Assembly (NCBI GenBank): GCA_022592435.1
Contig: JABYQS010000055.1
Span: 1-64,000 of the forward strand
Source of the DNA: Cerioporus squamosus
Lineage: Eukaryota; Basidiomycota; Agaricomycetes; Polyporales; Polyporaceae
DNA: 64,000 bases
Reading direction: 5' to 3'
This document shows, in pieces, positions 1 to 10,840 of this stretch. Both the position numbers and the translations under genes were made by a program. The first letter of the stretch is position 1. Every line of letters begins with the position of its first letter. The notes below the pieces were generated by a model. That model was not told the origin of the DNA. It saw only the letters and a list, made by a program, of their open reading frames with translations, and made no database searches.

Positions 1-158
1 TAGTATATTGCAGGCGGCTGGACAGAACGACCTTTAAGGCTCTTTGGTTTAAGGTCACGCTCGAAAGCGTAACACAACCTGGACTAGTATATTGCAGGCG
101 GCTGGACAGAACGACCTTTAAGGCTCTTTGGTTAAGGTCACGCTCGAAAGCGTAACAG
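1..158. repeat. Tandem duplication, two copies of about 75 bp on an 84-bp period
   Basis: Positions 1-75 recur at 85-158. The copies differ by one T in a TTT/TT run, with a short spacer between them. The second copy forms the last codons of the minus-strand reading frame that ends at 118. The array may continue outside the window. Confidence 0.85.
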
Positions 159-2508
159 TCGTCGATCGAGGTGACGTGAAGAAGGTGATGGAGGGGAAAG
201 ACCAGACTCGTCGCGCGAGGGCTCGCGCTACGCCGTCCGGGGTGAGGCCTCTGATTGCCCAGAGAGTCGGTAGGTCTCTCGTGCGAGTACCGGCACCTTC
301 CTCCGGTTCCGGGGGGACAACATCGAAGTCAGTTTCTTCAGTGATGGATTCGAGCCTTCTGCGGAGGTTGTCGGCGATTCGCCTATTGTAGGCATCGTCT
401 TCGGTATACCTGTAGTTGTATACGTCGGCAAAGACAATTGTATGCGGTGGGTCAGACCACATTTCCCTGAGCCAGTCCGTCGCCATCCCCCCGTAGGGGG
501 CCTCCGGGTCGTCCCTGTGTACCCTTGGGAACCCGCCTGTCGGTACGTCCGTCGGTCCCATGTTCTCCTCCGTGTCGCCTATGCACAGCGCGGATGGCAG
601 AATTTCACCGTCCTCCTGCGGCCAGCCGTCATAGTCGCCGTAGTCGCGCTCTTGCTCTCGTGTTGGCATGTCGTCTGCCGCCGGTTCGTGGGCTGACGGC
701 CTCAGCCTCTGGTTCGAGGCTGACGAGAGGCGACCGTTTTCACGGTCCTCATCCATCGGCCAGTGACCGCTCGCCGGGCCCGATCGCGATGGGTACGGTT
801 GCGGGTGTTGGAGGTTGGGCATTTGTGAGACCGGGGAACGTTGTGGGAGAAGCGGAGGGGGTTCGCGGCGGTGTCCCAGTCCGTTATTAGCCATGTAGCG
901 CGCTGCTCTCGTGTTCGGGAGCGGGACGAAATCCGAGAGGGGGGCGTTCGGTCGTGGTCTGCGTAAGACGTCGTAGTCATTCCAGCAGGTGCCAGGCGTG
1001 TCAGGTGGTCCCGATGGCAGGCCTCTTCCTCGGTTCCGCGTGTAGTCACCGTAGTAGGTAGGGGCCCGCGAGGAGAGCTCATCGCGCGGGTTCCGTCGTC
1101 CCTCGTCTGTCTCCGCGCCGTAGGCCTCCCGTGCGTAGCGAGGGCCCGACGGTCCTGCACCATGCGTCTGGTTCGGGCACGTTGGTCTCGCGCCCGCCTC
1201 GTAGCCTGTCCTCTCCTCCATAGCCTGCCGGAGGCTCCTTTGGCGAGCCTCCATGAGCTCCGCTTCGCTCCAGGCGCCTTGCTCCGTGTTCGGGAGCGGC
1301 TCGGGCTCCTGCTCGTCTTCGGGGTCCGTAGATGGGCACGTGCCCGGCCTTTTCCTTTGTCGCGCGTCGGTTTCTCCTGCTGTTCCTCCGGGCTGCAGCT
1401 CCGCGTATTGATATCCATCAGGTGCGCGTCCGAGCCTGGAGCATCTGCTCGAGCGGAGGGGTCAGCACCGTCGCGCGATCTACGGGGCGTTGCCAGGTAG
1501 TTTGAATGAACAATCGGATCTACCAGGCGCGATCGGGTGCGTGAGTTTTGTGAGGGATACACCCTCGTGGTCGGTGAAAAGACGTTCGCCGCGTGTACAG
1601 GATTGGCCGGCGTCGAAGCCGTTACAGGGATGAAAGCAGGGATCGTTTGTCCTTCCTCTCTGAGCTCCTGCTCCCTCAGCTGATTCCCCCAAGGATCAGA
1701 ATCGTCGCATCCGCCTCCTGTGAGCCTTGCTCGACTCAGCCACAAGGGCGTTGAGTTCTGCGGTCTCGCGCGTCGCTGGCCCCTCAGGACGTCTTCGGGG
1801 TCGGGGGAGCCGAGCCACAGTCGCTTCCTGGGCTTCCGAGAATGATCTAGAGGGGCAGGATCGTATGGGAGCTCACCATGGTAGATATCACGAGGGTCGT
1901 TAGACTGGGTCATCGGTTCGCGTTCCTCTGCGTGGCCGAAGAGGTAGTTCGTCGGCACCGGAAGGGGCGGTTCGTTACGCGGGGCGCCCTGGAGGACGTG
2001 GTTCCTGTAGTGCGGGGGGTCGACAAGGACCGGAGGGGACGAAAAGAAGGCGAAGTAGTCGGTCGCTTCGTCCTCTTGCGTGCCCCTGTCGCCGCTCAGA
2101 GCATTCATCGGCCACGCCTGGGGTCGGGCCGTCTGCGTCTGGTTGCTAGCAGCAGGTACGCTGCCAATCTCTCCTCGAAGTTCATCCTGCAGGGTTAGAC
2201 CGAGATGGTTTACTCCTGCCAGGATTCGAGCTCTCGCTGCTCTGACCGTCGGAGACGGAGAGCGCGAGTCCACCGGCATTGGGGACTCCGAGCCCAGCCC
2301 GGTCCAGTCCAGACTCATGGGAGATGAGCTGGGGAGGGTGCGCTCCTGAGAGCTTGGAGGAAGGGAGGTGTCGGCCGTGGTAGCGTCCTTGCAGACACTC
2401 AGGAAGGTGGAGAGAGGGGGCATGCGATTAGGGACGTACCATGGCACCAGTGTGAGCCTTCTCGTGCTCTACGTTGCCGCCTACGCCTACACCTCCATCG
2501 GCTTCCAT
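118..2508 (-). pseudogene. Low-complexity hypothetical protein, frameshifted
   Basis: I do not recognise the family. A plausible start is at 2508 (MEADGGVGVGG), with a first exon to about 2440, an intron with a GTACGT donor, and then a long frame rich in Pro, Ser, Arg and Asp. Near 1321-1323, within a run of C, that frame turns into Arg-rich shadow sequence. The acidic, meaningful frame (EDEQEPEPLPNTEQGAW) resumes one base out of register and runs to 118. The lesion looks like one missing base, so this is either a decayed gene or a sequence error. There is no catalytic motif. Position among repeats and on the same strand as the 3384-3938 frame hints at one decayed multi-exon or element-borne gene; a gag-like origin is only a guess. 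Confidence 0.35.
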
Positions 2509-3383
2509 AGTTCTGCCTGCCTCTCTGTCGGTTGCGGGATCGATGCGGCGATCGTCATGTGGGATTGCGTGAGCGGCGGGGCGGGCGGGGTGATCGGGTG
2601 GTCTGGGGATTCGACAGAGTCGAACGTGTCGTTGATGACGAGAGGAGTCGTTGGAACGTTTGTATTGTCGAGGTTGTTGAGCGCAGTCTGGGCTGCCCCG
2701 TCATCCTGCAGAGAGGGCGACGGCGTGGCCAATACCAGAATGCGTGAGCCATTCGGCGTTCGGAGATCAGGTGGAGGTGCCTGAGCGCCGTTTTGGTTAG
2801 CAAGGGTCGGGTTGAACGACATTGCAGACGGTTTTTGCAGTGTGGGCAGCGTTGAGTAGCAGAGGAGCTGGGAGAGGGAGCGAGGGAGGATGCAGGGAGC
2901 AGGGACGTACTAGTATTACCGTCTGGTTGATAACTCAACCTTCTATTCCTCGCAGGAAGTGTGCGTCGTGTCGCTGTCACGGTAGCGCTGTCGTACACAT
3001 GTTGTATTGGAGTCCAGAGCGTCGCAGCGTACTCCGTCAGTTTGGAGAGCTCGTCGGATTGGTCGGAGGTTCAGTATGAGGACGTCGGTTCCGGATATGG
3101 TCATCGTTAGCCCCACAACTCGGCAGCGTCGGCGTCGGCAATTCGCGGGTGCTCCTGGTTCGACAGTGCATCGCCGGGCGCCCTTGGTTGTCAAATTCAA
3201 TGTTTCATTCCTCCCTCTCATGTCCGCATCCTCAGGCCTGTCTTTCCGCGTCTCATTCTGTCGCTATTGATCGCCAGCACGTACTTGAAGCTGTGGCATT
3301 GCGCTCCAATCGGGCGGGCGGACGTAGAGCAGGTAGTCAGACGCAGAGTTCGCGGGAGAAGGGTGTCGCTTCCTATTCATTCT
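2509..3383 (-). other. Coding-like fragments, unresolved
   Basis: A minus-strand frame starting at 2822 (MSFNPTLANQ) reads like genuine protein for about 105 residues and ends at 2487, overlapping the start proposed for the downstream gene. Further protein-like stretches lie at 2950-3100. I could not join these into one model; they may be exons of the same decayed gene. Confidence 0.25.
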
Positions 3384-3938
3384 CTAACTGACATCTACAA
3401 CACAGATTCCCGGACTCAGCCAGCATCTCTCGCCCTGGCATTCGTGCCCGGCCAGCAGCGGTCTAACGCTCGCAAGCGGACTCAGACTGTCCTCCGCCTC
3501 TGCTACTACAGCGTCCCGCTTCGCAGCGCGCCTCAGGGGGCGGCATCTTCGCATAAGGAGAGAGGGGAATTCCAGCTCTATTTCCTCCACCGCATTGCCG
3601 TAGCAGGAGTTGACAATCCTCGCGGACGCCACACCTTCCTCCATCCTCCGGATTTCCGCGACTCGTCCTATGACATGCGGGTCGCGCGTGTCAAGTTCGT
3701 TGAGTGGGATATCGGGTATGTAGTGTGCGATCGGTGTTGTAGCAAGGACTCTGACACGTCTTCCGATAACGATAGGCTCATCGGGCCAGATCGTCAGTGC
3801 GTATGCGTGCCTCAGCCTCGCCCGTCCTGCTCCGAAGGCTGGTTCGAGTAGTCCTCTCCATGTCGCGATTAGGAGGAGGTTATCGGGAGGTGGTGGTGGG
3901 GGAATTTGGCGCAGTCGTGCTGCAAGATCGTGAGCCAT
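3384..3938 (-). CDS. Hypothetical protein, 184 residues, possibly the 5' exon of the neighbouring decayed gene
   Basis: This is an open frame from ATG at 3938 to 3384. It has a proline run near residue 12, then a well-mixed region including VIGRRVRVLATTP, DIPLNELDTRDPHVIGRV and ARIVNSCYGNAVEEIELEF, which looks like a folded domain rather than shadow sequence. The last 40 residues are less convincing and may be intronic read-through. No known motif is visible. It lies on the same strand as, and just upstream of, the frameshifted gene at 118-2508, so both could belong to one transcription unit. No function is proposed. Confidence 0.35.
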   Translation of the reverse strand: MAHDLAARLRQIPPPPPPDNLLLIATWRGLLEPAFGAGRARLRHAYALTIWPDEPIVIGRRVRVLATTPIAHYIPDIPLNELDTRDPHVIGRVAEIRRMEEGVASARIVNSCYGNAVEEIELEFPSLLMRRCRPLRRAAKRDAVVAEAEDSLSPLASVRPLLAGHECQGERCWLSPGICVVDVS

Positions 3939-6007
3939 CGCGGCTGTGTTTGGGTGCTGTTTAGGAGGCGTGCGATAGCTCGTCGAGGGGGCGGGCTTTG
4001 CATCTCTACTTGGCAGAATATATAAGTCTTAGCAATTGAACAAGGCGTCTCGTTGGACGTCGGTTCGTTGGCTACCCTGCAATGTTCATTTAGGCGGTCT
4101 CGGAAGCGAAATTAGTCCGAATTTTGTCTAGGCTGCCTCAGGCAGAGTCTCAGTTTGGTGGGTTGTTGAATGTTGCCCGTGGATGGCGAGACGGTATAGA
4201 AACGGTACAGAACGGTGTGGAGTGGTGCGCAGAGGTCCTTACCCCTGGGAGCGATTTACGCGCGGTGAGCCGTAGGGTGACCAGGAGCTGAAAACACTAC
4301 ATGTGCTGGTAGGGGGTGGTCATCTTCTCATAATATGCTGGCAAGAGTCCAGACAGAGCAGGGTCGAGCGGTCCCAGTGGGTCTCTGTGCGTTGGTGCAT
4401 TTCATCACGTGACCGTGACACGGGAGGGCACATACCTGGTGCGCGCGTGCGCAGCTTCTAGGGGACGTTCACATCCACTCTCTGTGCTTGGCAGTTCGCG
4501 ATCGCGCGCCTGGCCTCGTCGTGGGGGAAAGGTCTGGAGCTTCTAGAAGGGTACCGGATGTATTGCTCGCCTACTCGTCTAGCGGTATGTGCCTCTTGCT
4601 ACTCTGGTACTGACTGCGTCGCATAGGTTGGCGCGCTCCCTTCCCTGGCCGATCTTCGTGACCCGCGTCTCGTCTGCTCGTCCTTCGCACTCGTGTTGCA
4701 TCACGTAGGTCGGCGCACTCCCTTCCCCAGCGAGACTCCGTCACCCCAGGTGCGTATCCTCTGCTCGTCTTTCGCGCTCTGCGCTCGTGTCTTCGTGTGC
4801 CAGACGCGTGTCGGTGTGCCTGGCGAGCAGGGAGTCTCGACCCCGGTACCTGTCAGAGATCTCGCTTGGCGGGTTCCTGGTTTGTGCTGCCGCCCGGCCT
4901 CCGTTCCGTTCAGGGTACAGGGCATTTGCAGCCTGGGCGTTAGTTCGAGTTCTCGCTGGCGCCTCGAGGGGGGGGCAGTCGCGTATGCCCTCGCCATCCG
5001 CTGGTGGGACTACTCGTGCATCCCAGCTGAGATCTGGGCTCCTTCCTAGGTGTGTAGCGTGAGGTAGCCCTAGGCTCCTGCTTCTCCGTTCGCTGACGCG
5101 AAGGCACATTCTGGACGTGGGCACCTCGGGAGGTGTACGGGATATAATCCCTGGGCATGAAGCCTGCAGTTGTGGCGGAACGTTCTGCTCTCTTCCTGGT
5201 CGTCTCACATAGCTCTACCAGATCTGTGACTAGTGTATTCGACCCTCGGTGTGGCTGCTCCTAGGAGCCAGGGACCGTGGGAAAACGCACCGTGATGGTG
5301 GTTGAAGTAAGAGGAGCCCCCCGAGGACTGACGTTTTCTGTGTATGCAATAGGCTGTTGTTTGTTGTCTGTTGCCTGTTGCTCGTTAGTCTGAGGGTCAC
5401 TGGAGTATAGCGATGCGGAGGCATGAAGGTCTCGTTTATGTGCATGATGTATGTAGAGTAACTGTTATATCTGCTTCCTGTTCTTCGAGAAGATATGTTC
5501 GCTCCTAACGGATCAGTGGCACGCCGTAGCGATTAAATCATCATCCAGCCCAAATCCAGCCCTGCACAACTTCCATGCGATCGAGAGTTGAGCTAGAAAA
5601 CAATTTCCTACCTAGAAGACATGCTATGAGTACACTGACAGTGACAAGCCAGCGAAGAGTACTACCACCAGTGAGTCGAACGTGTCGCTCCATACACAAC
5701 CACGAAGTCAACGTAACAGAATAATATACCGACGTCGCTCGAGTATACATGCGCCCCAGTAGCTATCATCTCATGACAAAAGAGAGGTCCACACGCCAAA
5801 CTAGAAAGCGCAAAGCAGCACGACAGATACACAGAAGAACATGACCGCAGTCACAGACCATATACAGGTCGCAAAGAACACGAGCCACAGTCCGATCCGG
5901 AGCATGATGCACGGCAGAGATGGATGCGAGGAGCAGGGGGAGAAAGGGGAGCCTGAGGAACATCGTCCCGCAAACACGTGAGTAAGGCTAGGCGTTGAAC
6001 TCCAACC
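3939..6007. other. About 2 kb without a supportable gene
   Basis: Only short frames on both strands, without motifs or plausible splice chains. An imperfect tandem repeat of about 82-86 bp is visible at 4624-4790. The right end, about 5500-6007, is the 3' flank of the PARP-type finger gene. Confidence 0.5.
4624..4790. repeat. Imperfect tandem repeat, two units of about 82-86 bp
   Basis: The unit beginning TAGGTTGGCGCGCTCCCTTC at 4624 recurs, diverged, at 4706. Both units later contain CTGCTCGTC followed by TTCGC. Confidence 0.5.
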
Positions 6008-7791
6008 CTACTCGTCGTAATCGTCCTCGTCTTCCTCTTCCTCCACAGGCTCTGCGACCTTCTTTTTACCCCGGGACGACGCAGGCTTAGCCTTCGATGC
6101 AGGCTTGGCCTTCGATGCAGGCTTTGCTGACGACGCAGGCTTTGCACGCTTGGAGGGCGGCTTGGTCGAACTTGCGCCCTTCGACGCAGGTGCACGCTAT
6201 GACAAGCGCCTCCGTTTAGCCCAACTTCTATATCATGGCACAGCACGACGCACCTTGCGCTTCTTCGAGCCCTCAGAGGACTCCGGCTCCTCGTCCTCTT
6301 CGTCGACCTCCTGGTCATCCACTTCCGCGAGCTCGTCCCCGAAGTCCTCCCCGGACTCGGACTCGTCCTTCTTTTTCTTCGCGGCAGCCTTCTTGGGGGC
6401 AGCTTTCTTCGCCGCCTTCTTCGGCTTCTCGTCTACGTCCATCTCATCGTCGTCGTCATCCTTCTACATGAGCGTAGTGGTCAGACAACCCTGAGCCTTT
6501 AGGCCTCAAACACAAGCAGTGGATCGTACCTTAGCTTTTGCACGCCCCCGCTTGGGCTTCTCGCCATCCTCATCCTTCTTCTTTCGTGGGGTAACGGCCT
6601 TCTTCTTGCCGGTCTCAACAGCCTCTCCGGGACCCTTGTCATCTTCCGGGATCTTACCCTCTTCCCATGCGCGCTGTACCTTCTCCTTCTCGCCCTCCTT
6701 GAGGTCGTCGAAACCTTCGATCTTGGAGGGCTCGTCGTACGATGCCTTCAGCTTCTCGACGAGCTTGTCATCAGCGCAGCCCCAATGCCGCCATTGGCTG
6801 CAGATGATGTTAGTCTGGAATGTGTAGGTAAGAAAAAAGGGGGATATACGTACAAGCTCTTGTTGCCACGGAAGTCAACCTCGTTACCAAGGCGGAAGAA
6901 GTCTTTGCCAATGGACTCTGCGTACGAACATACAATCAGCTTCTTGTACAGGTATGCATCGCAGGAAATCACATACCGTTGCAGACTGCCACAAGTCGTC
7001 CAAGCACACAGAACATGAGCACGACCATATCTATCGTGTAGAGTGTCATGCGCCACGCACCTTTGCACTTCGACCGGCCGGATGATGCGTACTCAAGTTT
7101 GAAGACACCTGGGCCGGTGTCCTCTTCCTTCTTCTTGCCGCCCCGCTTCTTGGGCTTTTCCTCGTCATCATCGCCCTCCTCGCCGTCGCCCTTCTTGGCA
7201 GTCTCGGGGACGTCTTCAGGCGCGACGTGACCCTCTTCCCAGGCTTTCTTGATACGCTCCTGGTCTTCGTCGTTGAGGTCGTCAAAGCCATCGAGTTCGT
7301 CGGCGTCGTTAAACGACTTCTTGGCATTGGTCAGGATGCGAGCGGTGACGCATCCCCAATGGCGCCATTGGCTGCATGATCAAGGGCATGGTTAGCCTAG
7401 TAGACCTCAGTGGCCCCGCGCTCTACTCAGTAGCATACAGTCGCATGTTACAGAGGAGCGACGCGCTACTGCGATGGAACAAAAGAACCACTCACAAGTT
7501 CGTGGCTCCCTTAAAATCCACCAACGAGCCAAACCTCAACTCGCCCTTTTCGATCTTGGTGCCCTTGCAACTGAAGGAACGTGAGTAACAATGAACCACC
7601 AGATCTATCAGGTTAATACGCACGGCTTAGGACCTACGACGCGACGACGACGCGTGAAACGCGGTGAGAACGGGGCTGTATGACGCGGGGCGCAACGGGA
7701 GTGATATTGGCTCACCTGTGCACTTGGAGCGCGCGCTCTTGGCGTATTCGAGGCGGTAGCCAGACTTCTTGCCGCCTTCTTCGTCGGACAT
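6008..7791 (-). CDS. Protein with two PARP-type zinc fingers and Lys/Ala-rich tails
   Basis: The start is at 7791 (MSDEEGGKKSGYRLEYAKSA). I read eight exons: 7791-7716, 7570-7496, 7371-7061, 6985-6977, 6917-6854, 6797-6530, 6463-6254 and 6196-6008. Two zf-PARP modules are clear. Each has YA.S.RSKC, a CKGT or CNES segment, a LRFGS.VDF or FRLGNEVDF strand, and the hallmark QWRHWGC; each is followed by a helical segment (GFDDLNDEDQ, GFDDLKEGEK). The C-terminal half is basic and acidic low complexity with KAKPAS repeats and an acidic end, like histone-H1-type tails. No PARP catalytic domain follows. In known families these fingers bind DNA breaks, so a chromatin or nick-sensing adaptor is inferred. 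The first-finger junction at 7716/7570 is one base short in frame, so a tiny exon or an error may be missed there. About 400 residues. Confidence 0.85.
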
Positions 7792-8112
7792 CGTGCTGGG
7801 GCGTGTGCGTGGGTGTACGGAGGGGCGAGAAGGTGGGGGGAAATGGGAGAGGGTTGATGTTGGGCGAGGCTATAAGGAAACTCGAGACGCTTCAAAGTCC
7901 GCTTGGAGAGCGCTGCATGTAAGCACCTGCTCACGCCAGCTGGCCAAAGCGACCACCACAGCCTGCGCACGGACCTCCCTTCCTCCCATGACGTCCCCAT
8001 CTACTTTGTCTTCTCTCTCTCCCCTCCCATGCCAGTCTGTACAATATTTGGACCCTGTGACAAGCCTCGGGGGCCCGTATGAATCCGCGCGCGAAGGGCG
8101 GTGGACTGTACT

Positions 8113-8124
8113 AGGGTTAGGGTT
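8113..8124 (+). promoter_or_regulatory. Telobox-like motif
   Basis: AGGGTTAGGGTT is two telomere-type units in a divergent promoter region. Telobox-like sites can bind telobox/Myb factors; function here is unproven. Confidence 0.3.
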
Positions 8125-9046
8125 CACGAGTATCCTGCGCCGTCTTGCCAACGGTGGCCACGCTCCCTACTCGCCCCCATTGTGCTTAGACACGGCCCAA
8201 GATCAATGGGACAATGGCCTCTTGGTTTGAGTCATTTGCGCCTACCCTAAGGCTCATATACATATGCGCTGCCGCATCCGAGTCGTCAAGTTGGTAACGT
8301 CACCGCCCTCCCGCTGCGAACGCGCGTTGGTCGACTCACTTACATGAATTACTTATGTTCCGGCAGGATAAGCATCGTGCGTGTCTCCTCCGCCGCTATA
8401 ACCACAGGCGAGGGCCTTCGTGCCAAATTCACCACGGTTTGGTGTCAAGAAGAATCACCACGAACCTCCCTCTCAGACCGAAAGTATGTAACCGCAGATT
8501 CACGCCTCATCTGCGTTCCACATCGTGTTGGATTACTCGGTCATGTTGTGTCAAATCCCCGAATTGGCCGCTTGTCGCGTGAGCACCTTTGCCCCGGTTT
8601 CGATTGAGACGCACGGAATATCGCAATCGAGACCATGGGCAAGGATGCCCACGCGACAGGATTTCCTTGAACTCGTACTCTTCCATCGGGTGCGCTTCTC
8701 TACCGACGTCGATCCGCGGGGTTGTTGAGCCGCAGAATTCACCGGTCTTCATCCGTCCGCCCGCCGGATTATTGGCCGCACACAGCACCGCACTTCCGAA
8801 CTACGACGGCTCGGGGGTGCGGCGCAGGTCCCACACTGAAGCCAGTCCAGTTTGTAATCCAACTGTCGGGCTGGTCTATTTTACAATCCACAGTCCTCGC
8901 TTGCCAGGCCAGACTCGAACGGCCCCACCTCCCGGCCATCCATGCTCCACCTACCGCTTTATTTGGCAATGTGCGCGGTCGGAAGGAGGTCTTCGTTCGA
9001 GGAGTCTTCCGTACCTCAGGAAGGCAATGAGAGTGGACCTCGCTCA

Positions 9047-9052
9047 TATAAG
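9047..9052 (+). promoter_or_regulatory. TATA-like element of the C2H2/RING gene
   Basis: TATAAG lies 96 bases upstream of the ATG at 9143, in a CT/CA-rich leader. Confidence 0.45.
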
Positions 9053-9142
9053 AGGGCGTCGAGTTCGACACGGAGGTCCATCATTCGTCTCACACACCAC
9101 ACACACACACTGAACCCGCACACACCTGCTAAACACTTGACC

Positions 9143-10354
9143 ATGTCCGATATGGATATCAACTACGTCGCTGTCTGCTACTGCTCGCTGTGCGACCAGT
9201 ACTTCGACGACATCGAGGCGCGGGCGGCCCATGTCCAATTCGCGACGAACCACCCCAAGTGCGAGAAGTGCAACACTCGCTTTGCAAACGGCAACGCGCT
9301 GAGAAACGTATGTTCTCTGCCCCTACTATGTTCACACTTCTTCTAACCGCAGTCAACAGCACTACGTCATCTCGCGCCGTCATCACTACTGTTCTTCATG
9401 TCGCGTCGAGTTCAGGACCGCCGCAGGCTTCCGCGCTGTACGTTTGTGTCGCTTCCAGTCTCAACTGAACTGAATGGCTGACACATGTCCTCTCCCCCAG
9501 CATATCGAGTTCTCCGCGATACACTGCAGCGACCTGGAAGACGATGACGCGGAATGGGCTAACGATGAGGTTGACGACTCCTACGAAGGCTGGGAGGATG
9601 ACATCGGGGCGGTCTACTTCCCCGATGAGAATGATGATCACTACGAACTTCCTGTCCATCAGGACAACGTAGTTGCCCCCGAGGATGAGTACTGGGATGG
9701 GGATGACGAGCCTGCTCCGGAGGAAGAGGAGGAGGCGGACTACAGCGGCTGGGCCCCGGTCCCGCCCGCCTTCGCGGCACTGCCGCAGGAGGCCGAGGCT
9801 GACATTCAAGAGGTCGGTATTTCGATTCGCTCGCCGAGGTCCTTTCGACGCGATCGCTGACTTCTACTTCTTCTACCACCACTACCACTATTACCATCAT
9901 TGCGCCCACCTTCGTGCTGCACGCTGAACTCCTACCGCAATGAAGGTTCCCGCTGCCGCCCCTGCACACAGCAGCAGTTCCGGCGGCGCCCCCGCTCCAC
10001 ACAACTGCACCGACGCCTGCAAGGCTACGGGTGAGCCATGCCTCCCGCTGGCAGTGACCCGTACAACGTCCAGCGGGCCCGCGATCGTCGGGTGCCCGCT
10101 CTGTCTCGAGGAGGTCGATCGTCCTTGCGTGACGCTCTGCGGCCACGTCTTCTGCGCACAGTGAGTTTCCCCTCGCGTCTGCTTGTCTTGCAGAGGGACT
10201 GTACTCACTCTCTTGACCTTGACCTTGAAGGTGCATCACCCAGGCGTTGAACACGAAGCAGCGGTGCCCCGTATGCCGTGTCCCAGCCGGGCACAAGCAG
10301 CTCAGGAGGATCTTCTTCAGCATGCCGCTGAACGGCCCTCAGGCGGCCGCGTAG
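9143..10354 (+). CDS. C2H2-like finger / RING protein, copy 1
   Basis: The start is ATG 9143 (MSDMDINYVAVCYCSLCDQY). Exons are 9143-9307, 9360-9437, 9501-9812, 9946-10160 and 10231-10354, giving 297 residues in frame. The N-terminus has YCSLC...HV...HPKCEKC followed by HYVISRRHHYCSSC, so finger cysteines lie in one exon and the histidine starts the next (exon 2 and exon 3 both open with a CAY codon). A strongly acidic, tyrosine-containing middle follows. The C-terminus carries a C3HC4 RING: CPLCLEE, then CGHVFCAQC, then CPVCR, with a basic-hydrophobic tail (LRRIFFSM). RING domains of this type recruit E2 enzymes, so a ubiquitin ligase is likely; the substrate is unknown. The junction 9812/9946 is the least certain. 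It is the isolated member of a seven-gene family in this window. Confidence 0.8.
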
Positions 10355-10840
10355 GAGAGTCCCAAAGTGGTGGACTTTGGATTCGGAACGGACGGTGGAC
10401 TTCAAATGGACGATACCAGTATCGCTTCGATGTTTGGACATGATACTACTTTCGAACTGCGTGGTGTATCCCTCCACATATCTTGAACTATGTACCCGTG
10501 CTATCGAGTCCAGCGCATATGCATGCCATTTGCCAGCCCTTCGAAAGCTTCAAATTCTTCCGCTGGCACCTATGTCACAGCGCCTTCCAGCGCTCGCACT
10601 TGCAACCGCCGGAGATCTTCCGTCCTATGCGGCTGTGCTGTGCATGAAGTTGACCTGATCCGGCTTGCGTCCGGCCACCGAGACTCCAGCTTCGTGTTCT
10701 GCGCCACTTCCTGCCTGCTTCAAGTTCCTGCTCTGGCCTGGTCTTCTGCTTTCTATCTTGTTCTACTGCTTTTGAGCTTTGAACTACTGCACGCGCCGTT
10801 GTAACATCTTAACCGTCCGAACTATCCCTCCACCGGAGCC
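10355..10840. other. Intergenic, 3' flank and HIR1 promoter
   Basis: Nothing beyond short frames; pyrimidine-rich toward the HIR1 start. Confidence 0.6.

Larger units (their letters stand above)
7792..9142. other. Intergenic region between divergent genes
   Basis: About 1.35 kb without a supportable gene. It must hold the promoters of the PARP-type finger gene (-) and the C2H2/RING gene (+). It contains a telomere-like AGGGTTAGGGTT at 8113-8124 and a TATA-like element at 9047. Confidence 0.6.

Noticed and set aside
4693..5208. Overlapping plus and minus frames of 118-155 codons
   Set aside because: Several frames open at once, a GC-composition effect around an imperfect repeat; no domain.
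6105..6494. Ser/Phe-rich plus-strand frame
   Set aside because: Complement of the Lys/Glu-rich tail of the PARP-type finger gene.
9143..10354. Reading the C2H2/RING gene as a retrotransposon or CCHC nucleocapsid
   Set aside because: Ligand spacing is C2H2 and C3HC4, not the C2-C4-H4-C knuckle, and no polymerase motifs are nearby.
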